From: Duffyella gerundensis
GTDB lineage: Bacteria > Pseudomonadota > Gammaproteobacteria > Enterobacterales > Enterobacteriaceae
Length of the DNA stretch: 64,000 nucleotides
NCBI RefSeq assembly: GCF_001517405.1
Contig: NZ_LN907828.1
Location: forward strand, 372,001 to 436,000
Direction: 5' to 3'
In this document: in pieces, positions 33,295 through 42,238 of the stretch
Position numbering within the stretch: position 1 is the stretch's first letter
How the letters are laid out: each line of letters opens with the position of its first letter
Notes under the pieces: generated by a model
What the model was told of the DNA's origin: nothing
Databases searched by the model: none
The model's input: the letters and a program-made list of their open reading frames with translations, nothing else
Program-made: the position numbers and the translations under genes

Positions 33295-34485
33295 CTAGCT
33301 GCCGATCTGACGACTGGCGCCCACCAGCGGCGCCAGCATCATTTGCAGCAGGCTCATGCCCACCAGCGCCAGCAGCGGCAGTGACCAACTGTGCAATTGC
33401 TGATGCAGCATACCGAAAAACAGCGGTCCCAGCGCGGCGAGGCTGTAGCCGACGCACTGCGCCATGCCAGAAAGATGTGAGGCCTGATGCGGATGAGCGG
33501 TGCGCAGCGAAAACAGCGAAAGCGACAGCACCATTGACGCGCCCGCGCCAAGACCGGCGACGATCAGCCACAGCGCGGCCAGTGCGGGGAACAGCAACAG
33601 GCCAGCAACACCGCTAAAAATTGCCAGCGAGGCGATAAAGCCCAGCAGACGCTGATCGCGCAAGCGCCTGATGGCGCTCATGCAGGCAAGGTTAGCGGCC
33701 ACCGCCACAATCTGATAGAGAAACAGCAGCCATCCGGCGCTGACCTGGCTAAAACCATTGGACTGCGCATACGGCGTGAACCAGGCGATCAGGGTGTAAA
33801 ACACCAGCGATTGCAATCCCATGAACAGCGAAACCTGCCAGCCAAGCCATGAACGCCACGGCGATAGCCCCGCAGGGGTGGGCGCGGATGCCTGCGCGCG
33901 CGGAACGGCGGCCCGCGCCAGCAGCGGGCGCCAGGCGAACAGCGCCACGATCACCGGCAGCAGCCAGACCGCCAGCGATAATGTCCAGCCGCCTTCGCTG
34001 AACGCCGCCAGCGGCGCCGCGACCCCTGAGGCGATGCTGGCGGTGATCGCCATGGTCGACGCATACAGGCCAATATATTTTGCCGTATGCTGCTGCGCAT
34101 CGCGCTTAATCAACGGCGGCAGCAGCACATTGGCGGCGGCAATACCGCCACTGAGCACCAGCGTGCCGCACCATAAGCCGCTCTCATTGCCGATAATGCG
34201 CAAGCCCGAGCCGATGCCAATCAACCACAGCGCCGCCCACAAGGTTTTCTCCAGTCCAAAGCGGTTTCCGGCCCACGCCGAGATCGGCGCCAGCGCGGCA
34301 AACATCATCAGCGGGATAAAATTGAGTAGCCCTGCCTGCGCGGCGCTGAGCCCGAAGGTCTGGCAGATATTATCGAGAATCGGGCCGGTGGCGGTGATCG
34401 GCGTACGCAAATTGGCCGCGGTGAGCAGCACCACAAACAGTAAGGAACGGGAGCCAGCGGTAGTGTTAACAGAAGAAAGAGACAT
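33295..34485 (-). CDS. MFS transporter, CynX/NimT-like family
   Basis: The 396-residue twelve-segment protein begins 'LLFVVLLTAANLRTPITATG', the family's N-terminal pattern as in NimT (YeaN), with the conserved Asn-Leu-Arg. NimT-type proteins export 2-nitroimidazole; other members move cyanate or remain unassigned. No regulator gene adjoins it. A second, only distantly similar member is at 1027-2187, so the two are not a recent duplication. Confidence 0.88.
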   Translation of the reverse strand: MSLSSVNTTAGSRSLLFVVLLTAANLRTPITATGPILDNICQTFGLSAAQAGLLNFIPLMMFAALAPISAWAGNRFGLEKTLWAALWLIGIGSGLRIIGNESGLWCGTLVLSGGIAAANVLLPPLIKRDAQQHTAKYIGLYASTMAITASIASGVAAPLAAFSEGGWTLSLAVWLLPVIVALFAWRPLLARAAVPRAQASAPTPAGLSPWRSWLGWQVSLFMGLQSLVFYTLIAWFTPYAQSNGFSQVSAGWLLFLYQIVAVAANLACMSAIRRLRDQRLLGFIASLAIFSGVAGLLLFPALAALWLIVAGLGAGASMVLSLSLFSLRTAHPHQASHLSGMAQCVGYSLAALGPLFFGMLHQQLHSWSLPLLALVGMSLLQMMLAPLVGASRQIGS

Positions 34486-34814
34486 AATCGCGATCGCACA
34501 ATGAGCAGAAAATCTGCTGATTAATGCGTTGGTTGACGTTAACGCTTACGCAAAAGGGCAGGCGCCCTGATGTCTGTGCGCAATCATAGCCAGGGAAGGC
34601 CATCGGGTAAAGTGGCAACGTATGCCAGTGAGCCGCTTGCGCGGACAACCGACTCTTTTTTTGCGCGGCTGTCGCCTTGCGCGCATCCGCGAGTCCTGAC
34701 GTAGGTAAATCAGCACAAGCGCCGTTCCGTGCCAACAGCCTGCGGCGCAGCGGGCTGCGCATTACTCTGTCTGTAGTGGATTTCAGCAATCTGTTGCTTC
34801 GCTGCGCGCACGGC
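34486..34814. other. Intergenic region, nothing recognised
   Basis: The 329 bp between the MFS gene start and the stop of the isomerase gene contain no frame with a ribosome site and recognisable content. The MFS promoter should lie at its left end; GTTGACGTTAACG near 34531 is a small palindromic element that might be an operator. Confidence 0.4.
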
Positions 34815-35882
34815 CTATCTTTTTTCATCCCAGACATCGCCCAGCCGCGAAATGGCCTGCCGATCGTAGCCTTGAGCCTCCAGCGGTGCGATAACCTCAT
34901 GCTGCAGATCCGGCAGATAGCCGATCAGCAGTTCGCCCTCGCCGCTGAAGGTGATTTCACCCAGCGAGGCGGGCAGTACGCAGGTAGCGGCGCGATCCAG
35001 CGGCCAGCGCTCATCACCCATTTCGATATGCAGCGGCGCGCCGAGGTTGGAAACAATGCGCACGCTGTTAAAAGCGTAATGGTAGCGTTCGGTGAAGCTC
35101 GTGCGCTCCAGCGCAAAATAGGGGCCAGCACAAAGCAGCCGCCGCGTCAGCGCCTCGCTCTCTTCCAGCAACAACCCCGGTTGCGGCTCCACCTGCAACT
35201 CCGGGCGTAACTGCTGCATCAGCGCATCAATGTTTTTCTCACGCTCGGCGGGTGAAATTTTACTGCCGTCCTCCATGCGCCACGGCATTGCGTGCTGCTG
35301 AATATTGGAGGTTTGCTCAATCTCATAAATCAGCGTGTCGGGACCAAACGAATGCAGCATGCCGCCGGGAATATAAAACGTATCACCCGCGTTGACCGGC
35401 AGGCGCTGCATGATGCTGTCGTACTCTTCAGCCAGCAGCGCTTCGCGAATACGTTCACGGCTGATGCCGGGTTTGATGCCCGCCAGGCAGGTTGCTCCCG
35501 GCGCTGCCCACAAGATATGCCAGGCTTCCGTCTTGCCGTTTGGCTGCTGTTCAAGACGCTGTGCCGCGTCATCATTGGCGTGCAGATGCACCGGCAGCAT
35601 GCCGGAGCCATCAATAAATTTAGTGAGCAGCGGAAACTGCGGGCCACGCCAGCCGGGCGCGACCAGCGCATCGGGTTCACTGAGGGTCAACTCGCGCAGG
35701 GTTTTACCGGCCAGCGCGCCATTTTTCACCGACGCGTTCATACCATCAACGTCACTGACTTCCCAGGTTTCTGCGATACGCCGATTGGGCAGGTCCGCTT
35801 TGCCGAGTTTTTTTTCGATCAGACTGCCGCCGAAAATATGAAATGCCATCGGCAGAGTCAGTTGTACAGGATGGGCTTTCAT
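34815..35882 (-). CDS. Class I mannose-6-phosphate isomerase, short type
   Basis: The 355-residue protein is a cupin-type isomerase with the zinc ligands in 'LPVHLHANDDA', 'GKTEAWHILW' and 'IPGGMLHSFG'. It interconverts mannose-6-phosphate and fructose-6-phosphate. It is shorter than E. coli ManA (391) and resembles the compact ManA of Gram-positive bacteria, so it is likely an additional isomerase. I chose 35882, where AAGGAG lies 7 bp before the ATG. A strong hairpin lies between it and the SDR gene upstream. Confidence 0.87.
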   Translation of the reverse strand: MKAHPVQLTLPMAFHIFGGSLIEKKLGKADLPNRRIAETWEVSDVDGMNASVKNGALAGKTLRELTLSEPDALVAPGWRGPQFPLLTKFIDGSGMLPVHLHANDDAAQRLEQQPNGKTEAWHILWAAPGATCLAGIKPGISRERIREALLAEEYDSIMQRLPVNAGDTFYIPGGMLHSFGPDTLIYEIEQTSNIQQHAMPWRMEDGSKISPAEREKNIDALMQQLRPELQVEPQPGLLLEESEALTRRLLCAGPYFALERTSFTERYHYAFNSVRIVSNLGAPLHIEMGDERWPLDRAATCVLPASLGEITFSGEGELLIGYLPDLQHEVIAPLEAQGYDRQAISRLGDVWDEKR

Positions 35883-35902
35883 TACAGGGCTCCTTAGCAG
35901 TC

Positions 35903-35944
35903 GCCTGCGCATCTGCGGCGGATATTAGCCGCAGATGCGCAGGC
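35903..35944. repeat. Perfect 17-bp inverted repeat between two genes
   Basis: GCCTGCGCATCTGCGGC and GCCGCAGATGCGCAGGC are exact inverted repeats separated by 8 bp, between the SDR stop (35964) and the isomerase start (35882). There is no T-run, so it is not a standard terminator; it may stabilise the SDR message or attenuate read-through into the isomerase gene. Confidence 0.8.
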
Positions 35945-35963
35945 AGGATGATTCCGGAGAATA

Positions 35964-36827
35964 TCAGATAAAGGCGACGCCGCCGGTGACGGCGATAGTG
36001 GCGCCGGAGATATAGCTCGCTTCATCGCTGGCCAGCATGACATAGCTCGACGCCAGTTCCGCTGGCTGACCGGCACGTTGCAGAGGTACTTCGCTGCCGA
36101 AATTCTTGACCTGCTCGGTTGGCATAGTGGTCGGGATCAGCGGAGTCCAGATTGGGCCAGGGGCCACCGCGTTAGAGCGAATGCCTTTCTCGGCCAGCAG
36201 TGCCGCCAGACTGCCAGAAAAGTTAATGATCGCCGCTTTGGTTGCCGAATAGGCGATCAGTTTGGGTTTTGGCTGATCGGCATTGATCGATGCGGTGTGA
36301 ATAAATGCACTGCCAGCAGGCATGTGCGGCACCGCAGCTTTCGAGATGCGGAACATGGCGTAGAGATTGGTTTTCATGGTGCGATCAAACTCTTCATCAC
36401 TGATCTCATCCAGTGAATCGCGCGTCATCTGGAAGGCGGCATTGTTGACCACGATATTGATCTCGCCAAACGTCTCTACCGCCTTATCGACAATCGCCTG
36501 ACACTGCGCCGCTTCGGTAATATCACCGGCAACCAGCACCGCTTTTTGACCCGCCGCTTCGATCAAGCGCGCGGTCTCTTTGGCATCATCGTGTTCATCC
36601 AGATAGGCGATCAGCACATCGGCGCCTTCGCGGGCATAGGCAATGGCAACGGCGCGACCAATACCGGAATCGCCGCCGGTGATAATGGCTTTTTTGCCTT
36701 TCAGGCGGCCGGAACCTTTATAGCTGTTTTCACCGTGATCGGGTTGCGGTGTCATGCTGGCGGTGTCGCCAGGCCAGCTTTGCTGTTGCTCAGGTTGTGG
36801 GGGCTGTGGACGATGAATATCTGACAT
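35964..36827 (-). CDS. SDR family oxidoreductase, YghA-like
   Basis: The 287-residue short-chain dehydrogenase has an extended N-terminus ('RPQPPQPEQQQSWPGDTASM'), the nucleotide motif 'IITGGDSGIGRAVA', 'VNNAAFQMT', catalytic Ser in 'HTASINA', and Tyr/Lys in 'YSATKAA'. Layout and length match YghA/general stress protein 39-type dehydrogenases, NADP-dependent aldehyde or sugar reductases. It is upstream of the isomerase gene on the same strand, separated by a strong hairpin. Confidence 0.93.
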   Translation of the reverse strand: MSDIHRPQPPQPEQQQSWPGDTASMTPQPDHGENSYKGSGRLKGKKAIITGGDSGIGRAVAIAYAREGADVLIAYLDEHDDAKETARLIEAAGQKAVLVAGDITEAAQCQAIVDKAVETFGEINIVVNNAAFQMTRDSLDEISDEEFDRTMKTNLYAMFRISKAAVPHMPAGSAFIHTASINADQPKPKLIAYSATKAAIINFSGSLAALLAEKGIRSNAVAPGPIWTPLIPTTMPTEQVKNFGSEVPLQRAGQPAELASSYVMLASDEASYISGATIAVTGGVAFI

Positions 36828-37130
36828 AGCGTCTCCTCCTGAACGGCTTGAGTGCCGTTAATGGTTGAGTGATGGCAACAGCAGCAGAGTGTGTCGCCGG
36901 AAAATTAACCTGTCGGTCCGTAATGGACAATGAAAAAAAGCGTAGTTGAGAATGCTCGCGGTTGCCGCCTTTGGCTGCGCGTTTGCCTGAAAGTTGAACC
37001 ACAGGCGAAGCGGCAAGCGGTTGTTTTAGCGTATTTTTACAGATTGATACTCGGATGGCTGGACGATGAACAGGACGTGAATGACATCTGCAGCCATACT
37101 GATCACAGTTACCCTACTGGAAGCGTCATC
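36828..37130. other. Intergenic region between divergent genes
   Basis: The 303 bp between the SDR start and the cysteine-rich protein gene hold both promoters. The open frame continuing upstream from the cysteine-rich gene (to 36930) lacks a ribosome site and resembles nothing. A GGAG ribosome site for the SDR gene lies near 36835. Confidence 0.4.
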
Positions 37131-37388
37131 ATGAAACGTTCATTACTGCTTTGCCTGATCGGTGCCTGCCTTAGCGTCAGCGTGGTTGCGCAGCCAACCA
37201 CCACGCCGTGGCAGCCCCAATCCTCACCGACCATGGTGCAGTTGACGCCAGCGGCCGCCAAATGCGACCTGTCGCGCTGCCAGCAGGATTGCTATGTCTC
37301 CCGGACGCATTGCAAAAACAAAGAGGGCGGCGGCTGTAGCACCGAGGCGCAAATGTGTGTGCAGGCCTGCACCAACCAGTGTCGCTAA
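37131..37388 (+). CDS. Small cysteine-rich secreted protein
   Basis: The 85-residue precursor starts 'MKRSLLLCLIGACLSVSVVA', a signal peptide cleaved near 'VVA'. The mature part of about 65 residues has eight cysteines clustered in its C-terminal 43 residues, in a C-x4-C-x3-C pattern ('CDLSRCQQDC') repeated as 'MCVQACTNQC'. Four disulfide bonds are possible in the periplasm. I do not recognise the family. GGAAG precedes the ATG. Confidence 0.75.
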   Translation: MKRSLLLCLIGACLSVSVVAQPTTTPWQPQSSPTMVQLTPAAAKCDLSRCQQDCYVSRTHCKNKEGGGCSTEAQMCVQACTNQCR

Positions 37389-37559
37389 ATGACCCAAGCC
37401 TGAATGTCTGAAAGGAAAACGGGTGCGTAACTAAGGTGTAATCTGATTTTGGATGCAGGCGGATGAAACAGCATGAACTCACCAGGCGTGAGGCTGTCAT
37501 CACCTGTTCCGGCAGGCTACACTAGCGCGCTTATTACTATCAGAGGTCAGAAAGTTATA

Positions 37560-38549
37560 ATGGGTTATCGTTTTATTTCTGGGGCGCTGTGCGCCACACT
37601 ATTCCTCACCGGCTGTGCTAAACACTCCACGGCCGATGCGCCTAACGAGTTCGCTTCCGGCCCTACCCAAATCAACGTATCGCATATCTTCACCCGCGCG
37701 GATGATGGCTCGGTGGTGTTTGTCACCATCGACGGCAAAAACGCAGGCGTGCTGACCGGCGAAGAGAAGCAAAAATTCTTTGTTCCGGCGGGCAAGCATC
37801 GCGTTGGCGGTTATGTGCAAACCCTGCTGGGCATGGGCCGTGTGACCATCGCGCCGATTGAAGTCACCACATCAGAGCAGCAGATCCGCAATATTGCCTA
37901 CTCGGTGACGCGCACCAAACCCGGTTTTGCCGAAGGCTCGCCAACGCCGGTAGAAAAGAAAAAGCCGGTAGAGACCGCACCAGTTGCCGCGCCAGCACCG
38001 GAAGCTGCGAAAGTGCCTGCGCTGCCTGCTATCCCGACTGCACCCGCGGTAATTGAAGCGCCTGGCGCTGAAAAGGTGACACCTGAAAACGGCACGCCAG
38101 CGACGACGCAAACTCCGGCGCCAGCAACAACGCAGACTCCGGCGACAACGCAGACTCCGGCGACAACGCAGACGCCAGCGACAACGCAGACGCCAGCGAC
38201 AACGCAGACGCCGGCGACAACGCAGACGCCAGCGACGACGCAGACGCCAGCGACGACGCAGACGCCGGCGACGACGCAGACGCCAGCGACGACGCAGACG
38301 CCGACGACAACGCAGACGCCAGCGACAACGCAGACGCCAGCGACAACGCAGACGCCAGCGACGACGCAGGCTCCGACGACGACGCAGGCTCCGACGACGA
38401 CGCAGGCTCCGACGACGACGCAGGCTCCGGCGACAACGCAGGCTCCGGCTGCCGCTCAGCAGCCTGCGGTGATTGAAGCACCGGGCGCAGAAAAGAGCAC
38501 AACGGATACGTCCTCGACGGAAACTGATGCGGGATCAATAACGAAGTAA
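37560..38549 (+). CDS. Lipoprotein with hexapeptide-repeat linker
   Basis: The 329-residue precursor has a lipobox 'FLTGC' (Cys at about 19), then a globular domain to about residue 130 ('FTRADDGSVVFVTIDGKNAG', 'FFVPAGKHRVGGYVQTL'). Then follows a long Pro-Ala-Thr linker made of about 19 hexapeptides (ATTQTP, later TTTQAP). The motif 'PAVIEAPGAEK' stands on both sides of the repeat array. The linker should span periplasm or extend from the outer membrane. Function is unknown; the globular part recalls enterobacterial hypothetical lipoproteins. ATG at 37560 chosen for the signal sequence. Confidence 0.88.
   Translation: MGYRFISGALCATLFLTGCAKHSTADAPNEFASGPTQINVSHIFTRADDGSVVFVTIDGKNAGVLTGEEKQKFFVPAGKHRVGGYVQTLLGMGRVTIAPIEVTTSEQQIRNIAYSVTRTKPGFAEGSPTPVEKKKPVETAPVAAPAPEAAKVPALPAIPTAPAVIEAPGAEKVTPENGTPATTQTPAPATTQTPATTQTPATTQTPATTQTPATTQTPATTQTPATTQTPATTQTPATTQTPATTQTPTTTQTPATTQTPATTQTPATTQAPTTTQAPTTTQAPTTTQAPATTQAPAAAQQPAVIEAPGAEKSTTDTSSTETDAGSITK
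38100..38446 (+). repeat. 18-bp minisatellite, about 19 copies, in frame
   Basis: Tandem 18-bp units such as GCGACAACGCAGACGCCA encode ATTQTP; the last five are GACGACGACGCAGGCTCC-like (TTTQAP). Third-position changes (GCGACAACG or GCGACGACG, GCC or GCG) come in blocks, which indicates unit-by-unit duplication. The unit length is a multiple of three, so copy-number change keeps the reading frame. Confidence 0.95.
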
Positions 38550-38849
38550 GGGTTAAGCAGACAGAAGAAGGGGAGTTGCCGAAGCGAGAAGCGGGCACCT
38601 GACTCTTTCACAGGAGGAAGGGTACGGCTCCGCGCTTCGGCAGGCCAACCTTAACAGGCTTGCCTGAGCAAACCGGGCGCGCGCTCGCAATGCCGACGCT
38701 TTAGGAATTTGCCTTATGTCGAATGCTGCACAGGTTATCTGCCAGCGTAAAAAGCGGGCGTTATCCGATCGGAAGCAACATCACCGCCACCCGGCCTGAA
38801 CAGCAGGCCTGGGTACAACGGTGCAAGAAGAGTGCAATAGCGAGGCGAA
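38550..38849. other. Intergenic region, nothing recognised
   Basis: The 300 bp between the convergent lipoprotein and MerR-like genes contain no recognisable gene and no clear terminator hairpin with a T-run. Confidence 0.4.
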
Positions 38850-39617
38850 TCAGGCGGAGCGTAAAGGGCGTTTTGCTTGTTTGGTGATGGAGCGATCCGG
38901 GCCACACAGCATGACCGGTTTGCCAGCTACTTTGTCATCGTGATAATGCTGATGCGATGCTTCGCTGATACCGGCGCCGCACCACAACATATGATGTTCG
39001 TAGCCGATGCGCGCCTGCGACGAGGTATTGAGCACATCACTCGAAATATCTACGCTGAATCCCTGACCACCCAAACGAATCGCTTCCAGCCAAATCTCTG
39101 TTTCATCGGCCACGCTCAGCGCTTCCAGCAGCAACGGCGTCGCCTTGTTACGCGCGGAGTGACGCATGTTCAGGCTGGCGCGTTTCATGACGCATTGATG
39201 AAAGCGTGCAAGACGGCGATCGGCACCGCAGCGCTTATCATCATGCAGCCAGCGGCTCAATGGTCGCATCAGGCTGTTGATAAAGTCATCGCCACTGAAG
39301 CTGTCCGCCAGCGTGCGCAGCTCACGATAGAGTGCGCGATCGGAGCCGTATTCCAGTTGCCAAATCAGATCGCCTTTGCGACCAATCCAGCCTGCGGTAT
39401 TCACCGCCCGCGCTTCCAGATGCGCCTGGCTGATTTCGTTTTGAGTCGCACCTGATGCGGTGAGCTGCATCATGCTTTGAATCTCGCCAAGCTGAACGTC
39501 GTTCCAGCCTTGCTGTATATCACTGCGCGTGATGAGACCACTGCGGTACCAGCGGCGAAGATTAGCCGGCTGAGAACCTGTTATGGCGCAAACGCTGTCA
39601 GTTGTGTGAAGAGTCAT
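38850..39617 (-). CDS. MerR-like HTH regulator
   Basis: The 255-residue protein begins with a MerR-type HTH ('VCAITGSQPANLRRWYRSGL', wing 'GWNDVQLGEIQSMMQL') and continues with a helical effector region of no family I know. Two histidine- and cysteine-containing stretches ('IGYEHHMLWCGAGISEASHQ', then 'HYHDDK') could bind a ligand or metal. Start at 39617 has an AGGG site at 7 bp and begins directly before the HTH; the longer frame adds 19 basic residues. Confidence 0.75.
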   Translation of the reverse strand: MTLHTTDSVCAITGSQPANLRRWYRSGLITRSDIQQGWNDVQLGEIQSMMQLTASGATQNEISQAHLEARAVNTAGWIGRKGDLIWQLEYGSDRALYRELRTLADSFSGDDFINSLMRPLSRWLHDDKRCGADRRLARFHQCVMKRASLNMRHSARNKATPLLLEALSVADETEIWLEAIRLGGQGFSVDISSDVLNTSSQARIGYEHHMLWCGAGISEASHQHYHDDKVAGKPVMLCGPDRSITKQAKRPLRSA

Positions 39618-39979
39618 TCTATGCCCTCGCAGGAGGGGAAAGGCCGCCAGCTTTCGCCGGGGATGAACAGACATTATGAAGATTATACCTGTGGAAAGAT
39701 ACAGTTAAACATGCTGTTTACAATAGTTGAAAAGGCAAAGTTAAGCGGAAAAGCCATCAGAAACAACAACCTGAATTTTGCACACTAACAGTGCAATCGG
39801 GGTAAAAAAGCTTATGCAGAGTGAATGGCTGACAAATTTAATTAAAGCAGTTGATAAAACTGCTTAAAGGCAACAAACCCGCAAACCGATCAGCGATTGC
39901 TAGCGATGGGACGATTATCTCACCTCACTATTAATGCCAACTACAGTAAGGTAACACGCCAACATTGTAAGGCTATCAT
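39618..39979. other. AT-rich intergenic region
   Basis: The 362 bp between the divergent MerR-like and BssS-like genes are markedly AT-rich. GCAGTTGATAAAACTGC near 39848 is a small hairpin. No coding sequence is convincing; promoters of both neighbours should be here. Confidence 0.4.
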
Positions 39980-40225
39980 GTGACTAAGTTTGAAGAACTC
40001 GTATTTTATCCGATAACCGGATGGCACATTGGACCATTGAGCGGGCATCCCGCGATCGTACTGCAGTTCAGTTACACCGAAGCGCAGGCGTTGCCGGGCA
40101 CCGATCCCCAGGAATCGGTGTTTTTTGGCCTCACCGCCGGTATGACCCGTAAATTGATCGCCAGCCTGAATCAGCATCTGGCTTACATTGAAGATCCCGA
40201 TTACGTCGCCCCGAAACGCCATTAG
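39980..40225 (+). CDS. Small protein resembling biofilm regulator BssS
   Basis: The 81-residue product (GTG start, AAGG 7 bp upstream) has 'FYPITGWHIGPLSGHPAIVL', 'FGLTAGMTRKLIASLNQHLA' and 'IEDPDY'. Order and spacing recall E. coli BssS ('HPLVGWDIS', a LTTDVARQFI segment, 'IESGDY', 84 residues), a small cytoplasmic protein affecting biofilm and AI-2-related expression. Identity is low, so this is a family-level suggestion. The gene stands alone. Confidence 0.65.
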   Translation: MTKFEELVFYPITGWHIGPLSGHPAIVLQFSYTEAQALPGTDPQESVFFGLTAGMTRKLIASLNQHLAYIEDPDYVAPKRH

Positions 40226-40270
40226 CCTTTCTTGCTCTCTCTGCACAGCCCTGCTATCCGGCATATCAGA

Positions 40271-41395
40271 TTAACGCTCCTCTCTGTTCCCTGTATCTCT
40301 GCGACGAAAAGATCGTGCAGCATCCGGTAAACGCGCCGCGCGCTGACGAAGTTTTTTCATTACGTGAAAATCGGTCATCATTCGCGCCAGCACAATGGCA
40401 CAGAGCGCAAACAGCCCGCCGGTGGTGGTGGAAATCACCCGGTTGATCGCCACGTTATGCTGCGGCAGGCCAAGGCTGGACATCAAAAAGATCACCGTTA
40501 CTGTGACCAGAAAAGTGAAAATAAAGTAAGAACGCGTTGACAGCGTGTAGGAGGCGGTAAAGGCCACATAGCCAGCCACCGTCAGGCCAGTGGCTAACAT
40601 CAGCGGTGTATGCAGGAACGTCAGCAACAGCGTGGCGGTCAGGCTGCCGAGCAGCGTACCGAGAATGCGGGCCGGCACGCGGCGTACCGACTGACGAAAA
40701 TCGTTGCGTAAGCAGAGCAGCAGCGTCATGCCCGCCCAGTAGCCGTTGCCCACCGCATGACGCTCTACCATCCAGAGGGCGATTCCCATCGCCGCCATGG
40801 CGAAAAACACGCTCCAGCCAATATGGATTTTTTGCCGATAGCGCTGCCTGGCGTGCTGAAAAATATCTGCCCAGTTGTGGCGCGTGACGTCCTGCAACTG
40901 AAAGCGGATTTTACTGAACAGCAGCACCAGGCAGACAATTTGCAGCAGGCCACCGATACCGACCAGCGCGGCACGCTCAGCAGCATGGAGAGGGGAACCG
41001 GCAAAATAACCGGCTACCAGCCAGGCGATCGCGCATTGCAACAACGCCCACCACAATCCACTCTGAATCGATGCCAGCATGGCGTAGAGCCCGGCGTAAA
41101 GCATCGAGCCGAAGATATAGAGCGGCATCACATTGCCCGCCAGGCTGCCAAGCCAGGTCGATACCGTGACGCCCACCGCCGTTGCCAGCAACAGCAACAA
41201 TGACGACGATTCCCAGGTTTTATTGGCACCGTAGGCAAGGGTAATGGCGCCACTGGCGACGATGCTTGCTGTTTGCATCCGGTCCAGATAATAGCCGACA
41301 AAGAAAATCAGCATCAGCGCCGGTAAACAGCACAGGCCAAGCCAGGCATCATGTTTTAGCGTTGAGGGGAAGTGGGTGACGGTTAATCGTTTCAC
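40271..41395 (-). CDS. FUSC family membrane protein (aromatic acid exporter-like)
   Basis: The 374-residue protein has two sets of membrane helices separated by a short cytosolic region ('RFQLQDVTRHNWADIFQHAR'), and the FUSC signature in the second half ('GMTLLLCLRNDFRQSVRRVP', 'RILGTLLGSLTATLLL'). FUSC proteins such as AaeB export aromatic acids, usually with a membrane-fusion partner; none is encoded nearby. It is shorter than AaeB (about 650) and so resembles a single-module member. Confidence 0.9.
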   Translation of the reverse strand: MKRLTVTHFPSTLKHDAWLGLCCLPALMLIFFVGYYLDRMQTASIVASGAITLAYGANKTWESSSLLLLLATAVGVTVSTWLGSLAGNVMPLYIFGSMLYAGLYAMLASIQSGLWWALLQCAIAWLVAGYFAGSPLHAAERAALVGIGGLLQIVCLVLLFSKIRFQLQDVTRHNWADIFQHARQRYRQKIHIGWSVFFAMAAMGIALWMVERHAVGNGYWAGMTLLLCLRNDFRQSVRRVPARILGTLLGSLTATLLLTFLHTPLMLATGLTVAGYVAFTASYTLSTRSYFIFTFLVTVTVIFLMSSLGLPQHNVAINRVISTTTGGLFALCAIVLARMMTDFHVMKKLRQRAARLPDAARSFRRRDTGNREER

Positions 41396-41695
41396 CGTTC
41401 AAACCTGCGTGTTTTCATCATTTTCTCCGTGTCATTTACCGGCTTGCCCGCGCGATAAATCAGACGCGCTTACCTTTATCCATTGGGTCGGCAGAGGCGC
41501 TGCTATTTAACGCCACGTTCATGCCCGTTTTAATTAAAATCATCAACCTTCTCATCAGGATAATAACGCTTTTATAGCGTTATCGCTGGCACGTAACATA
41601 ATTCTAAATGTAACTTCTGTTGTCATTACGCTGCGAAGTTGGCAATTTTGGCGTTTATTAACTAACTTAATTCAGGTCATTAACAGGAGGAAATT
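41396..41695. other. Intergenic region between divergent genes
   Basis: The 300 bp between the FUSC gene and the DUF2171 gene include the inverted repeat ATAACGCT-TTTAT-AGCGTTAT at 41563-41583, a candidate operator or small hairpin, and an AT-rich promoter-like stretch before 41690. No gene is seen. Confidence 0.4.
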
Positions 41696-41932
41696 ATGGT
41701 AGATAAAAGCAAAATTCTGGATCATGCTCAGGTTGTGGACGTCAATGGCGAACACGTTGGCGTTGTTGATCATCTTGATGGCGAAGAGAGCATCAAGCTG
41801 GTGAAAAACGATCCGGAAGCAGGCGGAAAGCACCATATTATTCCGCTGGCTTGGGTAAAAGAGATTGATGATAACAAAGTCATTCTCTCCAAAAATAAAG
41901 ACGAAGTGGAAAGCCACTGGAAAAGCGCGTAA
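41696..41932 (+). CDS. DUF2171 family small protein
   Basis: The 78-residue protein 'MVDKSKILDHAQVVDVNGEH' with 'VGVVDHLDGEESIKLVKNDP', 'HHIIPLAWVKEIDDNKVILS' has the PRC-barrel-like pattern of DUF2171. It is soluble, acidic and without known activity; relatives are often stress-associated. A strong AGGAGG site lies 6 bp before the ATG and a terminator follows, so it is a well-expressed monocistronic gene. Confidence 0.9.
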   Translation: MVDKSKILDHAQVVDVNGEHVGVVDHLDGEESIKLVKNDPEAGGKHHIIPLAWVKEIDDNKVILSKNKDEVESHWKSA

Positions 41933-41957
41933 TTGCTTTTACGTTTGAAAAATAACG

Positions 41958-41993
41958 CAGATCTGCCACGATAACCGGCAGGTCTGTTTTTTT
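41958..41993 (+). terminator. Rho-independent terminator of the DUF2171 gene
   Basis: A 10-bp stem CAGATCTGCC / GGCAGGTCTG (one G-T pair) with a 9-nt loop is followed by seven T residues. Confidence 0.87.
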
Positions 41994-42238
41994 ATATATT
42001 GCGTGAAACAGTAATAACGCTAATCCTTTTCCTCTATTCCAGTCTCTTATTTCTGCTGACCTTCACTTTATTTTCTGTCACAGCGACGCGTTTTCCCCTC
42101 AGACCTCGGTGAGGGATAATTCTGATAATGAATCTGGCAGCGTAAATATAATCCCCACGGTTGGACAACCCGTTGAGCACACTCTATAAAAGATGCCACA
42201 CCGCGTTATCTTCCTTTTTCTGACAGAGAATATTAACC

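Noticed and set aside
38100..38446. Regular 18-bp tandem units that could suggest a CRISPR-like array
   Set aside because: There are no spacers; the units abut, encode an in-frame hexapeptide and lie inside a lipoprotein gene. It is a minisatellite.
38029..38598. 189-residue minus-strand frame rich in Ser/Ala repeats opposite the lipoprotein
   Set aside because: It is the antisense shadow of the minisatellite; no ribosome site or signal sequence.
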